Shown: in pieces, positions 1 through 11,704 of the stretch | Layout of the letters: each line of letters begins with the position of its first letter | Numbering within the stretch: position 1 is the first letter of the stretch | NCBI GenBank assembly: GCA_025667525.1 | Contig: CM046876.1 | Coordinates: 530,016,538 to 530,080,537 of the forward strand | Source: Glebionis coronaria | Taxonomy: Eukaryota; Streptophyta; Magnoliopsida; Asterales; Asteraceae | Length of the DNA: 64,000 nt | Direction of reading: 5' to 3' | Made by a program: the position numbers and the translations under genes | Notes under the pieces: model-generated | Told to the model about the DNA's origin: nothing | Databases searched by the model: none | Seen by the model: the letters and a program-made list of their open reading frames with translations, nothing else

Positions 1-480
1 GGACGCAGGAATTTGTAAAGTGGGGGGCAAATTTTTTTTTTTGACAACAGTAAAGCGAAAAACTAAAATTCGAAAAAAAAAATCGAGTATTTTAACATAA
101 AAATAGAGCATTTTTAGGTTTTAGAGTGTTAAATGTTAGACTTTTGTATGTGAGTGGGGGGCAATTTCAATTTCGAGTGGGGGGTATTTTAAAAAAACAC
201 TCACAATTAAAGAAAAACTACATTATAATCTCGTCGTTTTGGTTTAGCCATGGGGGGCGCTTGCCCCCCCCCCCCCCCCCCCCCCCCCCAGAAGCTAAGT
301 TGTATGTCCGCCATTGGATAAAGCATAAAGACATACTACTAAAGTTAACTCAAAAATTCAAGGGTGAGATGTGTCCGTCATGGACAGTTGGAGACTATGG
401 TGTCGAAAGAACGTTGTCGTCCATTCCCGAAAAACCTGCAGTAATTAGAAACAGAGGTTTGGCATTTCTTAGAGCATAGC
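1..480. other. G/C-homopolymer-rich segment with a short ORF
   Basis: The segment has several short G runs (ggggggc) and a pure C run of about 25 bases near 264-289. A 117-codon plus-strand ORF (126-479) crosses the C run and so encodes a polyproline stretch. The 60 codons after it read like ordinary protein (Lys/Trp-rich, ending in LAFLRA). I do not recognise it. It may be the decayed 3' part of a transposase or other repeat protein. The homopolymers make the frame unreliable, so I do not call a gene. Confidence 0.3.
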
Positions 481-1139
481 ATAGGTTCGAATATTTTAGA
501 AAACTAATAATTTGATATTGGTCTACGTGTCAGCTATAATTTTCTTTTGTACGATCATTGTACCAATTGTTTTTTAGAGGTAATAATCAATATTTTGAAA
601 TTCGGGTTTTGAATTAATTCGATCAAGTCATTGAGATATTGGTTTAACCGGTTGTACCACTGGATCGACTGGTTTTTTTCTTAAAATATATATATATTTT
701 CAATATTACAAAAAAATTTATATGAAAATCATGAATATTTTATATATAAATATATTTGACCTAAAAATCATTTACTAACAAATATAGTATGTAAATACAA
801 AGTTAAATTACACACATATATAATTAAATCGCGAAAAAAAAAAACGAGAAAAAAAATATAAAACACAAAAATAAATTAAAACTCGGCGGGTCTCACGAAC
901 CGAGTTGGCCTAGGTCGCTTAAAACCCGACGGATTATACCTGTTTTTTAAAATATAAAATCCGAGTTAATTTGATCCGTGTTTTTAACTGAAATCAGTTT
1001 AACAGGTTAAACCGACCGAATCGACGCAAGGTTCAAAACATTAGTATTAAAAGCTTAACCCATATCGAAGTCCAATGATTGTGCTACTCAATCCCATCCA
1101 ACTCGGCCAATCCAACCCAACTGACTACATAGTTATAAT
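481..1139. other. AT-rich non-coding DNA
   Basis: No ORF of note and no structural RNA seen. The stretch is low-complexity A/T with a few islands such as acccgacgg and ctcggcggg, of the kind seen in old LTR remains. Confidence 0.5.
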
Positions 1140-1645
1140 CTAAATCTAAGGTTAAAGGGAGTGGGGGAAAACCCACTAACCTACACGTTAGAGCAACATC
1201 AGCTTTTAATAAACTCACCACAACTCACTCAATAGGGTAATGACACTAACTCACACTCACCTTTCATACCTATTTTTATTTAAACACACATCACTCACAA
1301 AAACATCAAAAAATAAACTTAACCCCAAAAATAAAACCACCCAGTCCCGAATAAATAAAATTCACGCTAGTGAGTTTGCTCATGAAATTTAGGCTAAAGG
1401 TAGTGGGGGCAAACCCACTCACCTCCACGTCAGCACCACATCAGCTTTTAACAAACTCACTACAACTCACTCACCAGGGTAATGACACTCAATGAAACTC
1501 ACTCACACTCACTCAAACTCACCTTTTATACCTATTTTGTTATTATTTAGACACACCCCACTAACAAAAAACACCCAAAAATAAACCTAACCTAAGCAAT
1601 AAAACCACCCGAGCCTACACATATAAAACTCACGCCGGTGAGTTT
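1140..1645. repeat. Tandem repeat, two units of about 245 bp
   Basis: Two diverged copies start near 1140 and 1390. Each begins with an aggttaaaggg or ggctaaaggta motif followed by gtggggg, aaacccact and acatcagctttt, runs through many actcac words, and ends in a gtgagtttgctc motif. The units differ by substitutions and small indels. The ggctaaagg start near 1393 is matched in reverse by cctttagcc near 1751, which suggests a MITE duplicated in tandem. That reading is inference. Confidence 0.6.
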
Positions 1646-2075
1646 GCTCCATGATTTAAAAAAAAATTAGTCAGTCGCGCGTGAGTGGGTATTAAAGGGA
1701 GTGGTAGCCGCGCGTGGGTTCGGCAAAGTCGCTTGTGGATTCTTAGCCACCCCTTTAGCCTTAGTTACATTCACCAACTCGCGCGTGAGTGAGTATAAAA
1801 AAGAATGGTACTCACGCGTAACTTTACTAAACTCGCTTGTGGAATTTTACCCACTTCTTTGCTCCATGATTTAAAAAAAAATTAGTCAGTCGCGCGTGAG
1901 TGGGTATTAAAGGGAGTGGTAGTCGCGCGTGGGTTCGACAAAGTCACTTGTGGCTTTTTAGCCACCCCTTTAGCCTTAGTTACATTCACCAACTCGCGCG
2001 TGAGTGAGTATAAAAAAGAATGGTACTCACGCGTAACTTTACTAAACTCGCTTGTGGAATTTTACCCACTTCTTT
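1646..2075. repeat. Tandem repeat, two near-identical 215-bp units
   Basis: Unit 1 is 1646-1860 and unit 2 is 1861-2075. Both run from gctccatgatttaaaa to ttacccacttcttt. They differ at only a handful of bases, for example agccgcgcg against agtcgcgcg. Each contains cgcgcgtgagtg words. A partial third copy (tagttagtcgcgcgtgagtg) resumes at about 3365, beyond the element that interrupts the array. A 5'-GTG ORF of 87 codons over unit 2 is a by-product of the repeat. Confidence 0.8.
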
Positions 2076-2078
2076 CAG
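2070..2078. repeat. 9-bp target site duplication, left
   Basis: ttctttcag here is repeated exactly at 3339-3347. The two copies frame the TIR element at 2079-3338. Confidence 0.7.
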
Positions 2079-3338
2079 GGGTTAATTTCATATATACCCA
2101 AATTAATTACTTAAATGACATATTTTTTTTGAGCAAATATCATAAAGTAATATACATAGTTCTAAATAGCTCGTTATAGCCCGTCTTAAGGCGCGCTAAA
2201 GCTTGAAGCGTGGCCTTCGCACTACGCAATAGGTCAAAGCACGCTACGATATGAGGTGCGGTTATTTTTTGAATTTAACTCCAAAAAATGACTATTATTA
2301 CATGTGAGGAGAGTTTTCTAACTTTAATTATTATATACAACACTTATTATGAACATAATATAAATATAGTATTGAAATACATAAAACAAATAAATATTTT
2401 TATGTTGTACCGCTATAAACCACGCTATAAAAACGTTAAAGCTTCGCCTTAGCCGCTAAAGCGTGTAGCTTAAACATGTCGCAACGTAACGCTTCACGCT
2501 ATTTATAATCATGGTCATATATACCCAACTTAAACATTATATTTGTCATATTTACTCAATTCATTATATAACCCATTAAAACTAAATTTACATTATTATA
2601 TTCCTATGATGCCCTCTATCATATTAGTTCCATGCTCTTTTCTAAATACGGAGTACAAACGAAACCTTAGCAACAACAAGAAAAAACTTGTGAATACACA
2701 ACAGCAAGGAAAAACCATAACCTTCCTAGTAGTAGACTAAAAAAAAAAAGGAAAAACCATAACCTTTAAATCTATAATCGTATACGAAGTTTAAAAAAAC
2801 AGAGTCTACATAACTAAAGGATGCCTAAATACTGTATGTTCTTTTGTAACAAAAAGTAAAAAAAAAATACATTACAAAGAAGGATCACCATCATTTTCTG
2901 TACCTACATACATTGAATATCAATTGAACTTTATAACTCTCAACTTTATTGAAGATAATCGTGGTTTGAATATAAATAAATGAGACGAAATATTTTGTGT
3001 AAATGTAATATAAAATTACTGTAAACCGTCAATCAATTTTATAAATTAAAATTGAAAATACTTATATAGAGGATCTAGTAATCTTACACCATCATTATCT
3101 ATCTGTACATCATACCGTTAGTCAATAAGAAGGAAGAGTTTTTATAAGGGTATAAATGTCAATACGTTTGCAATTGATGGTTATTAAGAGTCTAAATTTA
3201 TCTTTTATGAATAGATTTAAGAAAATGGGTAAATATGAAAAATATAATATTAAAATTAAGTATATATGACTTTATGATATTTAATTGAGTAAATATATTA
3301 TTTAAATATTTAAATTAGGTATATATGGAATTAACCTT
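2079..3338. mobile_element. Non-autonomous TIR transposon (Mutator-like by TSD length)
   Basis: The left end (from gggttaatttcatatatacc) and the reverse complement of the right end share an imperfect terminal inverted repeat of roughly 70 bp, ending inward in atatcataaagt. A 9-bp direct repeat flanks it, which is the usual Mutator-superfamily length. No transposase is visible. Inside, 2165-2510 holds a GC-richer segment with facing motifs (aatagctcgttatagc near the left, cgcttcacgctattt near the right) that looks like a second MITE. After it the outer TIR-like words (tcatatataccca) recur near 2515. The element interrupts the 215-bp repeat array. Confidence 0.65.
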
Positions 3339-3347
3339 TTCTTTCAG
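3339..3347. repeat. 9-bp target site duplication, right
   Basis: ttctttcag, identical to 2070-2078. Confidence 0.7.
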
Positions 3348-4210
3348 CCTAATAGTTTAACTAGTTAGTCGCGCGTGAGTGAGTTAGCTAAGTACGTATT
3401 AAATTCACTTTGACCGCATTAGTTACCCATTGAAAGTTTCTACTCCGTATATCATCTTCCTCTATAGTTTGTCAACTTCATTTACTTTGCTTGTACTAGT
3501 TCACCTACATCTCATTACTTCTCCAACTACTTCTACCATCTAAAAACACCCTAATATTTATATTTATATTGAGACCTTGAAACCCTAAAATACGTACCAC
3601 TTATTTGTTAGTAAAAGTTTCTTTCACACTCGACACTAGGCATCAACATCATGTCTTTTGATTTCTTTCAGGCGATCCAACTCTTTGTGTCCCCGGGTTT
3701 AGATTATCTTCATAATGATAATACACAGGTTAGAAATTCGTTTTGTTGTCTATTTGATGTTTAGGTGATGTTTATTGTTAGTAAATGTTTGACTGTCTTT
3801 TGGGCATACTTTACTTGGATCCCGAATTCCCGATCTCATATATATGAGATACATCATGTTAAGGCTCTACTAGTTAGCCACAAAAGTTTTACAATGGCCT
3901 TATTGTCATGCTATATAGGAAGTTCAGTGAACATGGATACAAACCTCTTAAATGTGAAATACTATTAACTTAGAATGCCACAAATTTTAGAATGGCTATA
4001 TTAAGTAGGTTTTGTATAAATATCCCAGTAGTTATGAATTACTAGTAGAATATTAGTCTTTGTATTCAGCCATTCAGGGGCTTGTATATGAAAAATAAAC
4101 GGAATCGATGTATGTTTAGTAATTGTACGCGGCCATTGATATGAGGTAATATACATATTAATCGTAGTTTAATTCAAACATGCAGTATAATTCAAATATG
4201 CAAAGAAACA
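3348..4210. other. AT-rich DNA, no gene recognised
   Basis: This begins with the tail of the 215-bp repeat family (to about 3400). The rest has only short, unconvincing ORFs. No conserved domain or RNA gene seen. Confidence 0.4.
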
Positions 4211-4423
4211 AACAAGGTTTTAGAGTTTCTTGAGATAGAGAAAGTTCATCACGTTACTTCTGTTCTAACCTATGCCTTGAAATCCGTGAGTATTGAAACA
4301 AGAACAAAGGCCATTTCTGCACTTCATTTGTTATCAAAACATGAGGAATGCCAGAAAACCGCTACTGGACTTATTGTCAATCTCATAATCAGTTTATCAA
4401 AGAGGCGGACCATCTGTAACTAA
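4211..4423 (+). pseudogene. Gene fragment, helical (ARM/HEAT-like) segment
   Basis: A stop-free frame of 70 codons ends in taa at 4421-4423. It predicts two or three amphipathic helices (LTYALKSV, TKAISALHLL, GLIVNLIISL), the look of an ARM or HEAT repeat exon. I cannot name the parent gene. A few hundred bases downstream, after the fold-back at 4485-4759, short coding-like pieces recur in broken frames (about 4760-4915). This suggests an eroded or partly captured host gene. There is no start codon or intact frame. Confidence 0.35.
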
Positions 4424-4484
4424 GAGGCTGTAACTAAGAATTACCTCATCACGATATGCAACAAGGTTGAGGTTACTCCGAGTG

Positions 4485-4759
4485 TCAATTATAGAGGTGT
4501 TCGCTCAAAGTACCAAGGTTGTCAAAAAAATTGGTTGTGCTTGTCCTAGTCTTCTATTTCCTTTTGTTAAAAGCACAAAACCGATTCATCTATTATCAAG
4601 GAAAAGTGTGTGCTTATTGACAATACGCACACATTTTTCCTTGATAATAGATGAATCGGTTTTGTCCTTTGACAGAATGAAATAGAAGACTCAGTAGGTC
4701 AAGTACAACCAATTCTTTTTGACAGTCTCGGTACATTGAGCGAACACCTCTATAATTGA
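4485..4759. repeat. 275-bp imperfect inverted repeat (fold-back)
   Basis: The left arm starts tcaattatagaggtgttcgc and the right arm ends gcgaacacctctataattga. The arms are about 125-130 bp each with a small centre near 4615-4630. Pairing continues through aaaccgattcatctattatc in both arms, with some mismatches and small indels near 4540 and 4690. A transcript would fold into a long hairpin. I could not find a clean target duplication, so it may be a fold-back MITE or an inverted gene duplication. Confidence 0.8.
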
Positions 4760-7105
4760 TAAAAGTCTCTCCTGAAAGCAGACTATGCCTCAAGGAACAA
4801 CTGAAGAAAGAAGATGCATTCTCACTAAACTTGCACCGGGGGAATGGCTTCTCATATTCTCACAATGATGCAAGATGTCTAGTAACCTTGACCAACCGGT
4901 TCATGACGCACATATGGTATTATTGTTTTGTCTATCTCTTCATCTTACTAGCTTGCCAGCAAGAACGGTTTTATTTTAATCAGTTTCACTTAATTATTCA
5001 ACGAATTTTGACTAGTTGTATTTTGGATGTTTTAATATATCTTTAGCGCTGAATAAATCGAGGTAATATAAGCCTAATATTAGCTATGCCTGCTTTGATA
5101 ATTAACGTTATTTGAATGGTTTATTGGTTTTATGCTTTGGTAATCAACGGGCAAGACACTGCACTTTTGTACAGACACTTGAAAATCTAGCTTCAAGTGT
5201 TTACTATGCAGTTCTCTTATAAAATCTTGTGGTTTGTATTCCATTAATCAAACATAAAATGTTAATTTATGTCCTTCCGACTTATCTTTGGCCTCCAGAG
5301 TTGCTTAAAACTTGTGGAAGAAGTACTATCGTCCATGCTGACGTCTAGTTCCTTGCTTCTATACAGTAATTGTTTTGTTTTGATGGATGATATGTCTCTC
5401 TGTCTATGTGTGGGTGGGGCTATTGGTATATGATGGTTCTATTAAAAAACCTGCTACTTTTTCGGAAGTGTTTGTAATTATTATTGAAGATAATAATAGT
5501 ATAAATAATTTTTAGAACTCATCCCTGTTAAGTAACTCACCGAGAAGGAATTGAAACCTTTGTTTCCTTTAGAGTATAAATAATTTTTCTTCTTTACACT
5601 CCTGTTGGTGGTTCTAATTAAGAAGCTTTTGAAGTGGGTTTTTAAGATCGTGTTTTTTTGGTAAGTATGCTAGATTTTCCAATTAGCGTATCAATCTATG
5701 AGCTTGGAATAAAAAAAGTTCAAATGGGGTAACCACTGCCTTCTAACACGAGTAGATCTGCTCTAAATACCCTAAGAAGTTATGTATAGCGGTGCAAATA
5801 AGTAGCGGTCTGATCACAACGCCAGCTTGTGGCCAAATTCATCAGCATATATTGCACAAATCTCTGTAGTAGGTCTTTGAAATCAACCATGTACTCGCTT
5901 TAGCATTTGCACGATCAGTTGGTATTTATCATATTTACCTTATGATGCAAATCTGCCTAAGAAGTCCATAGTATGTGTTCTAAGATCCATAGATCTTTAT
6001 GGTTTCTAATTTGTTTGTCCCTATGGTGAAAGGTCTTTGATGCATATCCCTTCTGTCTTTTATTTTTAGCCACTGCACTTAGAAGGAAGTTTGAATGCAA
6101 CGTACACCAATCTGTGTTTGACTTAAAATCCTTCAACAAGCTAGGTCGTCGTGGTCATGACTCTTGATAGTCATACCGTATTCTCTTTCTTAAGGTTTTT
6201 ATTATCAATTTCAGTTGCTCTCCTTAGCATACTGATTGGGTGTTCATATATATAATGGTGGCATCATGATGGAATTAGTTCTTTTGGACGAGACTGGTTT
6301 GCATACTGATTGGGCTAGACTACATGTCCCTAGGATCCGAAAGCCACTCTGGCCAGTTACACTTGAGCAACTAGTGAAGCCTATCCTATCCACTTTCGTA
6401 AACTTTTCTGTTGCGACGAAACCCGATGAACCAAACTGCATCCATGGTTTTTATAAGAGTTGAACTGGAGCTGGTTGAAAATTATTAATGAGCCTAAAAT
6501 GGTTCGAACCCATAAGTTTGGGGAATCATAGCCTGCGTGTTCCATCCTCCTTGACAAGTTAAAAACTGAACGCCTTAAAGATTCGTCCAGTTCACAGCTA
6601 AGAGTTGTTAACCTGTATAATCAAGCTTCAATCTTGTTGGAAGACCATTATGAAGAATTCTCAAAAGATCAGACTGAAACTGAAAGCTTCAATCTTGTTG
6701 GTATAACACGACATGTAAAAAAGGAAAAGATACAAATAATATGATGCTACAAAATAACCAATCACTCTCTCAAATTCTCCGTATAACACAATAATTGCAG
6801 AAACGTGATCTCTTATTCAAGTAAACTCGATTATAACACAATAATTGCAGTTGGAGTTAATTCATTTATCCAGTATAACACATATACTACAGACTGCGGG
6901 AGCGTTTCTAACCTTGCTTAAAGCCCTAAACATTTCATCTCGTGTCAGCATTTACAGTTAAAATATGATATGGTATGATAATTTGTCATGCTAACATTAG
7001 CCTAATGAGAATGAAAGGAAAGGATATATTTTTTTTTCTATGATGCTTCATGCTTCGAAGAAGTGGTTATCGTGATTCGTGGCTTCTTTGTGTAAAAAAT
7101 TATCA
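4760..7105. other. AT-rich region with gene-fragment remains
   Basis: No intact gene. The most protein-like piece is a plus frame at about 6280-6463 (LLDETGLHTDWARLHVP, then RKPLWPVTLEQL), ending in tga. It may be an exon, since a cttt-rich stretch ending in ttcag lies near 6208. I do not recognise the family. A short direct repeat (gcttcaatcttgttgg) occurs near 6625 and 6685, and tataacacaataattgcag occurs at about 6782 and 6833. Confidence 0.35.
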
Positions 7106-7110
7106 CTTTC
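7106..7110. repeat. Target site duplication of the Tat element, left
   Basis: ctttc, matched by ctttc at 30222-30226 directly after the 3' LTR. Confidence 0.9.
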
Positions 7111-7618
7111 TGATGACGTATAGTCCCCAGCCAGGTCATGAACCCGGCCCACGGGTACTACCCGTATCCGGCCCATCACGGCATGCCTGGTGCAGGGTTA
7201 GACAGAATCATACTCCTACTATGATTAGGATTTATCCCAAAGGAGAGGATATTCACTCACCATAATTAGAAGATAACAATCAATCTAAATTTGGTGGTTA
7301 TCCTTGCCTTGGGGCCGAAGCATCAGTGACAGCCCATTAGGGTTTCACTGCCTGTATAAGGAACCCCCAAGGGTTCCACAAAGGTATTACATTCTACACA
7401 CTCTCAAACTCTCATACGATTCCTATAAACCTAACTGATTACTTACTCTCACGCCGGAGTCTAATCGTGGGAAACATTCCCACGGTAAGCCTAACGCGTG
7501 TTGTTTAGTGTGCAGGATCCCAATCATACGATTCACTTGGTGCAGGAGCCGGAGTCCAGCCAACCCGAATTAAGCCTAATTCGGGTCTAGCAAGGATCAC
7601 CCAACTTTTGTATCAACA
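7111..7618 (+). repeat. 5' LTR of the Tat element
   Basis: 508 bp, beginning tgatgacgtatagtcccc and ending cttttgtatcaaca. A TATA-like tataag lies at 7355-7360 (tatataag in the 3' copy). ORFs across it are spurious. Confidence 0.93.
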
Positions 7619-7620
7619 AG

Positions 7621-7638
7621 TTGGCGCCATCCGTGGGC
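7621..7638 (+). promoter_or_regulatory. Primer binding site of the Tat element
   Basis: ttggcgccatccgtgggc begins 2 nt after the LTR. tggcgcc pairs with a tRNA acceptor end GGCGCCA. I do not assign the tRNA species, because the rest does not match one I can recall with certainty. Confidence 0.75.
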
Positions 7639-7681
7639 CCATTACACTAAGCTAGAGCAAAAATCTCATCTTGAATCTTCA

Positions 7682-9264
7682 ATGATGAAGGGGCATCCGC
7701 AAGGAAATCCCAAGAACACAAATCCTGGAAATCGGAAGTCCCAAGGGGAAGGGATACTCATTTCCAATCGATCCCCTAGCCATCAAGCTGCCGGACCAAA
7801 CAGCCGGAGTGGTCTTCAGTCCATGGGGGTGACGAGCACGTTCTCCATGACCCCACCACCTACTTCGACCTTGGATAATCCTGATCCCGGGAGTGCGCCC
7901 AATCCCCCTAACAAGGAGCCGCGCAGACCATCGACCGAGGAAGAAGTAGAGGTCGAACCACTCAGCGAGGAAGATCTCACTCGAGTTCTCACGCAGAACT
8001 TTGATAGGATCCTCCCAGGGATTGCATCAAGGTTTAATCTAGGGAGGGACCTCCAATCTAGACTCAACTTTGGCAATGCCGGACCAAGCACCTCTTCGCA
8101 AGGTCAGAGGAAGAGAAGGACACGACCTCAGGAGAGGAGTCTCTTTTAGGAAACTCCCCAGCCTAGGAATGTGTTCGAACGCATAGGGGATCGTCTCATG
8201 CAGGAACTAATACAGTCCAGAGAAGAGGGAGAGAAGTCCGACGGTTCTCCCGAACGACCAGATCTGGAACTAACCAGAACCAATCGCCGGACAAGCGTGT
8301 GGGATAGGATGAATACCGGGAAGAAGGCTCCTGGCTCTTTTCACAAGAGCGGCCCTCACCCAAAAGATGGGGCACCACCTCCTTCTCCCGGTCCATCAGG
8401 AGAGGACTCGGATGACCATCCGCCTAAGCGTCGCCGACCTAGGCGCACTCCTCCACCACCACCAGACAATGAGGAGTACTATGGCGGTCCTTATCACCGA
8501 GAGACGGAAGCAGAAGATCTTTCCCAACCGTGGTGTGACCCTAGTCTCACCCGTCCATGGGCAGACCCCAGGGAAGATCCTTTTACTCTCCGCATACGGA
8601 ATTACTCCGAGGACACAAAACATCGCATGCCGACGTGTGTCAAGACTTATGATGGAACTGGTGATCCGGATGATCACCTCAAGATATTTGATACGCAGGC
8701 GAAAATTGAGCGATGGCCCATGCCTATATGGTGACAAATGTTCAATTCAACCTTGATCGGCAATGCTCGTGACTGGTTTGAAGGACTTCCGTCGCGAAGC
8801 ATTGATAGCTTCACTGAACTACGCACTGCGTTTAAGAATAATTATACTCAGCGGAAGAAGTATAATAGGGACCCGGTCTCATTGGAAACCGTCAAGCAAA
8901 GGTCGGGGGAGTCTACGGAAGCCTTCACCGAACGCTTCAATGACGAGTGCACACGCACAAAGACAATGCCGGAACTCCTGAAAATTTCCGACTATATGCA
9001 TGCCATAACAGACAGGGAACTAATCAGACGTCTCAATGACAAGCGTCCGGAGAAGTATGACGACCTCATGGAAAGGGTCAGAAACTTCATAGAAGGAGAA
9101 ACCGCGGTTGCCGCGGCCTATCCTTCAAAAGGAAACAGCTACCGATCGAACGACCAGTCCAGGAGACAGTCGGGCGGTTAAAACAACCAGAACAATGGTA
9201 GGGGCTCAGATTACAAGAGCCAAAACAAGGGAGGACGGCCGGACGATAATTTACCCCTCTAAAG
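7682..9264 (+). pseudogene. gag: gag of the Tat element, interrupted
   Basis: The frame opens with ATG at 7682 and stays the same through 7682-9181, broken by a TAG at 8147-8149, a TGA at 8732-8734 and a TAA at 9179-9181. A one-base loss near 9250 then moves the frame to that of the protease. The first part is Pro/Arg/Asp-rich and disordered. The Retrotrans_gag core lies at about 8620-9080, with TYDGTGDPDDHL, the conserved MFNSTL...DWF segment and a KQRSGESTEAFTERF helix. In the family this protein forms the particle that packages element RNA. The stop at 8732 falls inside the core, so no functional Gag is expected. Confidence 0.88.
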
Positions 9265-11166
9265 ATGTCCTACCGGGAGATCTTGCTGACAGAAGGGGCT
9301 AATTTCCCGAGACCTCCCCCAATGACGACTCCGCTGGACCATCGTCAAGGAAATCGTTTTTGCGAATTCCATAACGACAAGGGCCATGGTACGGAGGAAT
9401 GTATCCAGCTCAAGAAGCACATTGAGTCACTGATCAAGTCAGGTAAACTCAAGCATTTGGTCAAGGATTGGAAGGATAGAAAAGACAACAAGAAGTATGA
9501 CATGAAGGATCCCCAAAAGGACAAACCTTCAACTATATATATGATCCAATCCAGACAGCGCCGCACGAGGCAGAAAATTAGTCAAAAATTCTCACACGGT
9601 AGAGAAATCTCATTCCCTCCCATCACAGTAAGCGATGTGATTGATGTACCTCTCACTATTGAGATAAGCATTGGAACACACAATGTTCGCCGCATGTATG
9701 TGGATGGAGGGTCATCAGCAGAAGTGCTGTACGAACACTGTTTTGTATAGTTACGACCAGAAATAAGAAGCCAATTGGTACCGGCCATGGCGCCGCTCAT
9801 TGGTTTTAGTGGAGACACCATCTGGCCAATAGGGCAACTACGTCTGCTTGTAACCATTAGGAACGAAGAGCACTCCACCACGGCGTGGATGAACTTTATG
9901 GTGATACGCTCACACTCTCCATACAATGGGATCATAGGCAGACCAGGTATCCTGGCCATACGAGCGGTACCTTCCACGACACATGGAATGATCAAATTCC
10001 CTGTGGAAGGAGGAATTGTTACCATCTATAACACAATCGTACCAGCATCCGAGTGTCATGCCGTGACAACACCGGTTCCACCTGTTCCCCCCAAGGACAG
10101 ATCACCACCTCCCAATTGGAAGGTGGCAATCCATCCTGATTACCCGGAACAAGAGGTGTCCATAGGGGGAACCCTCTTGGATAACGGCAAGAGGGCCATG
10201 TGCTCTCTCTTGAAGGCAAACTTAGATGTATTCGCATGGGAGCCCAATCATATGACGGGCGTACCGCGCGCGATAGCAGAACATAGGCTCCAGATCCGCC
10301 AGGGATACCCACCCGTCAAGCAAAAGAAGCGCGGTCAGGCACCTGAGCGCAACCAAGTGATATTGGATGAGGTACGTAAACTGGTGGATGCAGGTATCAT
10401 GCGCGGGGTATACTACCACGAGTGGTTATCCAACCCAGTCATGGTCAAAAAGCACGAAGGAAGTTGGCGCATGTGTGTGGATTTCACAGATCTGAACAAA
10501 GCCTGTCCGCAGGATTGTTACCCGCTACCAGAGATTGACTGGAAGGTGGAATATCTATGTGGATATCCCTTTAAGTGCTTCTTAGACGCATATAAAGGAT
10601 ACCACCAGATCCAGATGGCAGAAGAGGACGCAGAGAAGACGGCGTTCCATACTAGTCAAGGCGTATACTGTTATACAAAAATGTCGTTCGGACTAAAGAA
10701 CGCCGGGGAAACATACCAGCGACTCGTTGACAAAGCCTTTGACTCACAGATAGGCCGCAACCTGGAGGTCTATGTGGATGACTTAGTCATCAAAAGTCAT
10801 ACGGAGGATGCACTTCTCCGAGACGTCCAAGAGACGTTTGACACATTGAGGAGGATTAATATGAAGCTGAATCTAAAGAAATGCACGTTTGAGGCAACGG
10901 AAGGAATGTTCCTTGGATATATGATTGATCCAAATGGCATCAAGCCTTGCCCAGAAAAAACAGACGCAGTAATACAACTACCATCCCCTCAGACACAGAA
11001 AGAGGTGCAGTCCTTAAATGGGAAGTTGGCCGGGCTAAACAGGTTCTTATCAAAATCCGTAGAGAAGTCACTCCCCCAATTCAAAACACTCAAGAAGTGC
11101 ATTAAGAAGGGAGACTTTCGGTGGATAAAGGAAGCTGAGGAAGCCTTTGGTCAACTCAAGCAACAC
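9265..11166 (+). pseudogene. pol: protease and reverse transcriptase part of Tat pol, cut by insertion
   Basis: One frame runs from 9265 to the copia insertion, broken once by TAG at 9748-9750. A zinc-knuckle-like CEFHNDKGHGTEEC lies at about 9363-9404. The aspartic protease motif is YVDGGSSAEVLYEHC near 9697-9741, with a D-G-G active site as is usual in Tat elements. The RT follows: MCVDFTDLNKACP near 10471, FLDAYKGYHQI near 10580, the catalytic YVDD at 10771-10782, and the connection segment ending EEAFGQLKQH at 11166. The coding sequence resumes at 23318 after one copy of the target duplication. In the family the RT copies element RNA to DNA in the cytoplasmic particle. Confidence 0.9.
11162..11166. 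repeat. Target site duplication of the copia element, left
   Basis: aacac, repeated at 23318-23322 immediately after the 3' LTR. Confidence 0.97.
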
Positions 11167-11631
11167 TGTTAGGACTATTATAATAGTTATATGTAATAGG
11201 TAGACTAGGAGGTATGTAGTTCCTCCTGGTCCTAGTCGTAGTAGGAGTAAGTCCTGCTCCTGGTCCTAGTCGAAGTCAAACATTGTTATTTACTTAATAT
11301 TCTGTTAGGATATGCATGAGTTATATTAGGAGAAGATATGCATATCAGTTTTACACGTTTTCTTGTAAGCTGTATTAGGGTTTCCTTGTAGTATAAAAGG
11401 AACCTGAGGCATAAGGGTTATTCATTCATTCACAAAACGTAGTTCTAGTCTTTATTAATATTAGAAATCCTTAGAAAGGATCAAGTCTTCATAGTTATTC
11501 TGTTTCTCTTGTTTATATTTGTGTTCTACATTCATATTGTGTATAGAGTCTCTTTGTGATTTGACTTGTGATTACAGAAGTCATTCACCGGTCCTGACAG
11601 GCTGCAAGATCTATATTCGTTGAACTCAACA
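11167..11631 (+). repeat. 5' LTR of the copia element
   Basis: 465 bp, tgttaggactattataata to ttgaactcaaca. It holds a direct repeat of cctggtcctagtcg (near 11227 and 11260) with facing aggag and ctcct words, and a clear TATA box. Confidence 0.96.
11392..11398 (+). promoter_or_regulatory. TATA box in the copia 5' LTR
   Basis: tataaaa followed by ggaacc. Transcription would be expected to start about 30 bp downstream, which would define R. The same box is at 23078-23084 in the 3' LTR. Confidence 0.75.
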
Positions 11632-11633
11632 AG

Positions 11634-11645
11634 TGGTATCAGAGC
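11634..11645 (+). promoter_or_regulatory. Primer binding site of the copia element
   Basis: tggtatcagagc, 2 nt after the LTR, is complementary to the 3' end of initiator methionine tRNA. This is the standard primer of plant copia elements. Confidence 0.95.
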
Positions 11646-11704
11646 CTGGGAGGGTCTCTATACAACAAGAATCAAGTTCTCTTATTTTTAACAATCTGTT
11701 TATC

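Noticed and set aside
5957..6463. Paired plus and minus ORFs near 6240-6460
   Set aside because: Only the plus frame looks protein-like; the minus one is its shadow and has no recognisable content.
11633..11704. Gag start at the GTG at 11633
   Set aside because: It lies in the primer binding site. The first ATG at 11705 fits the family and follows a normal leader.
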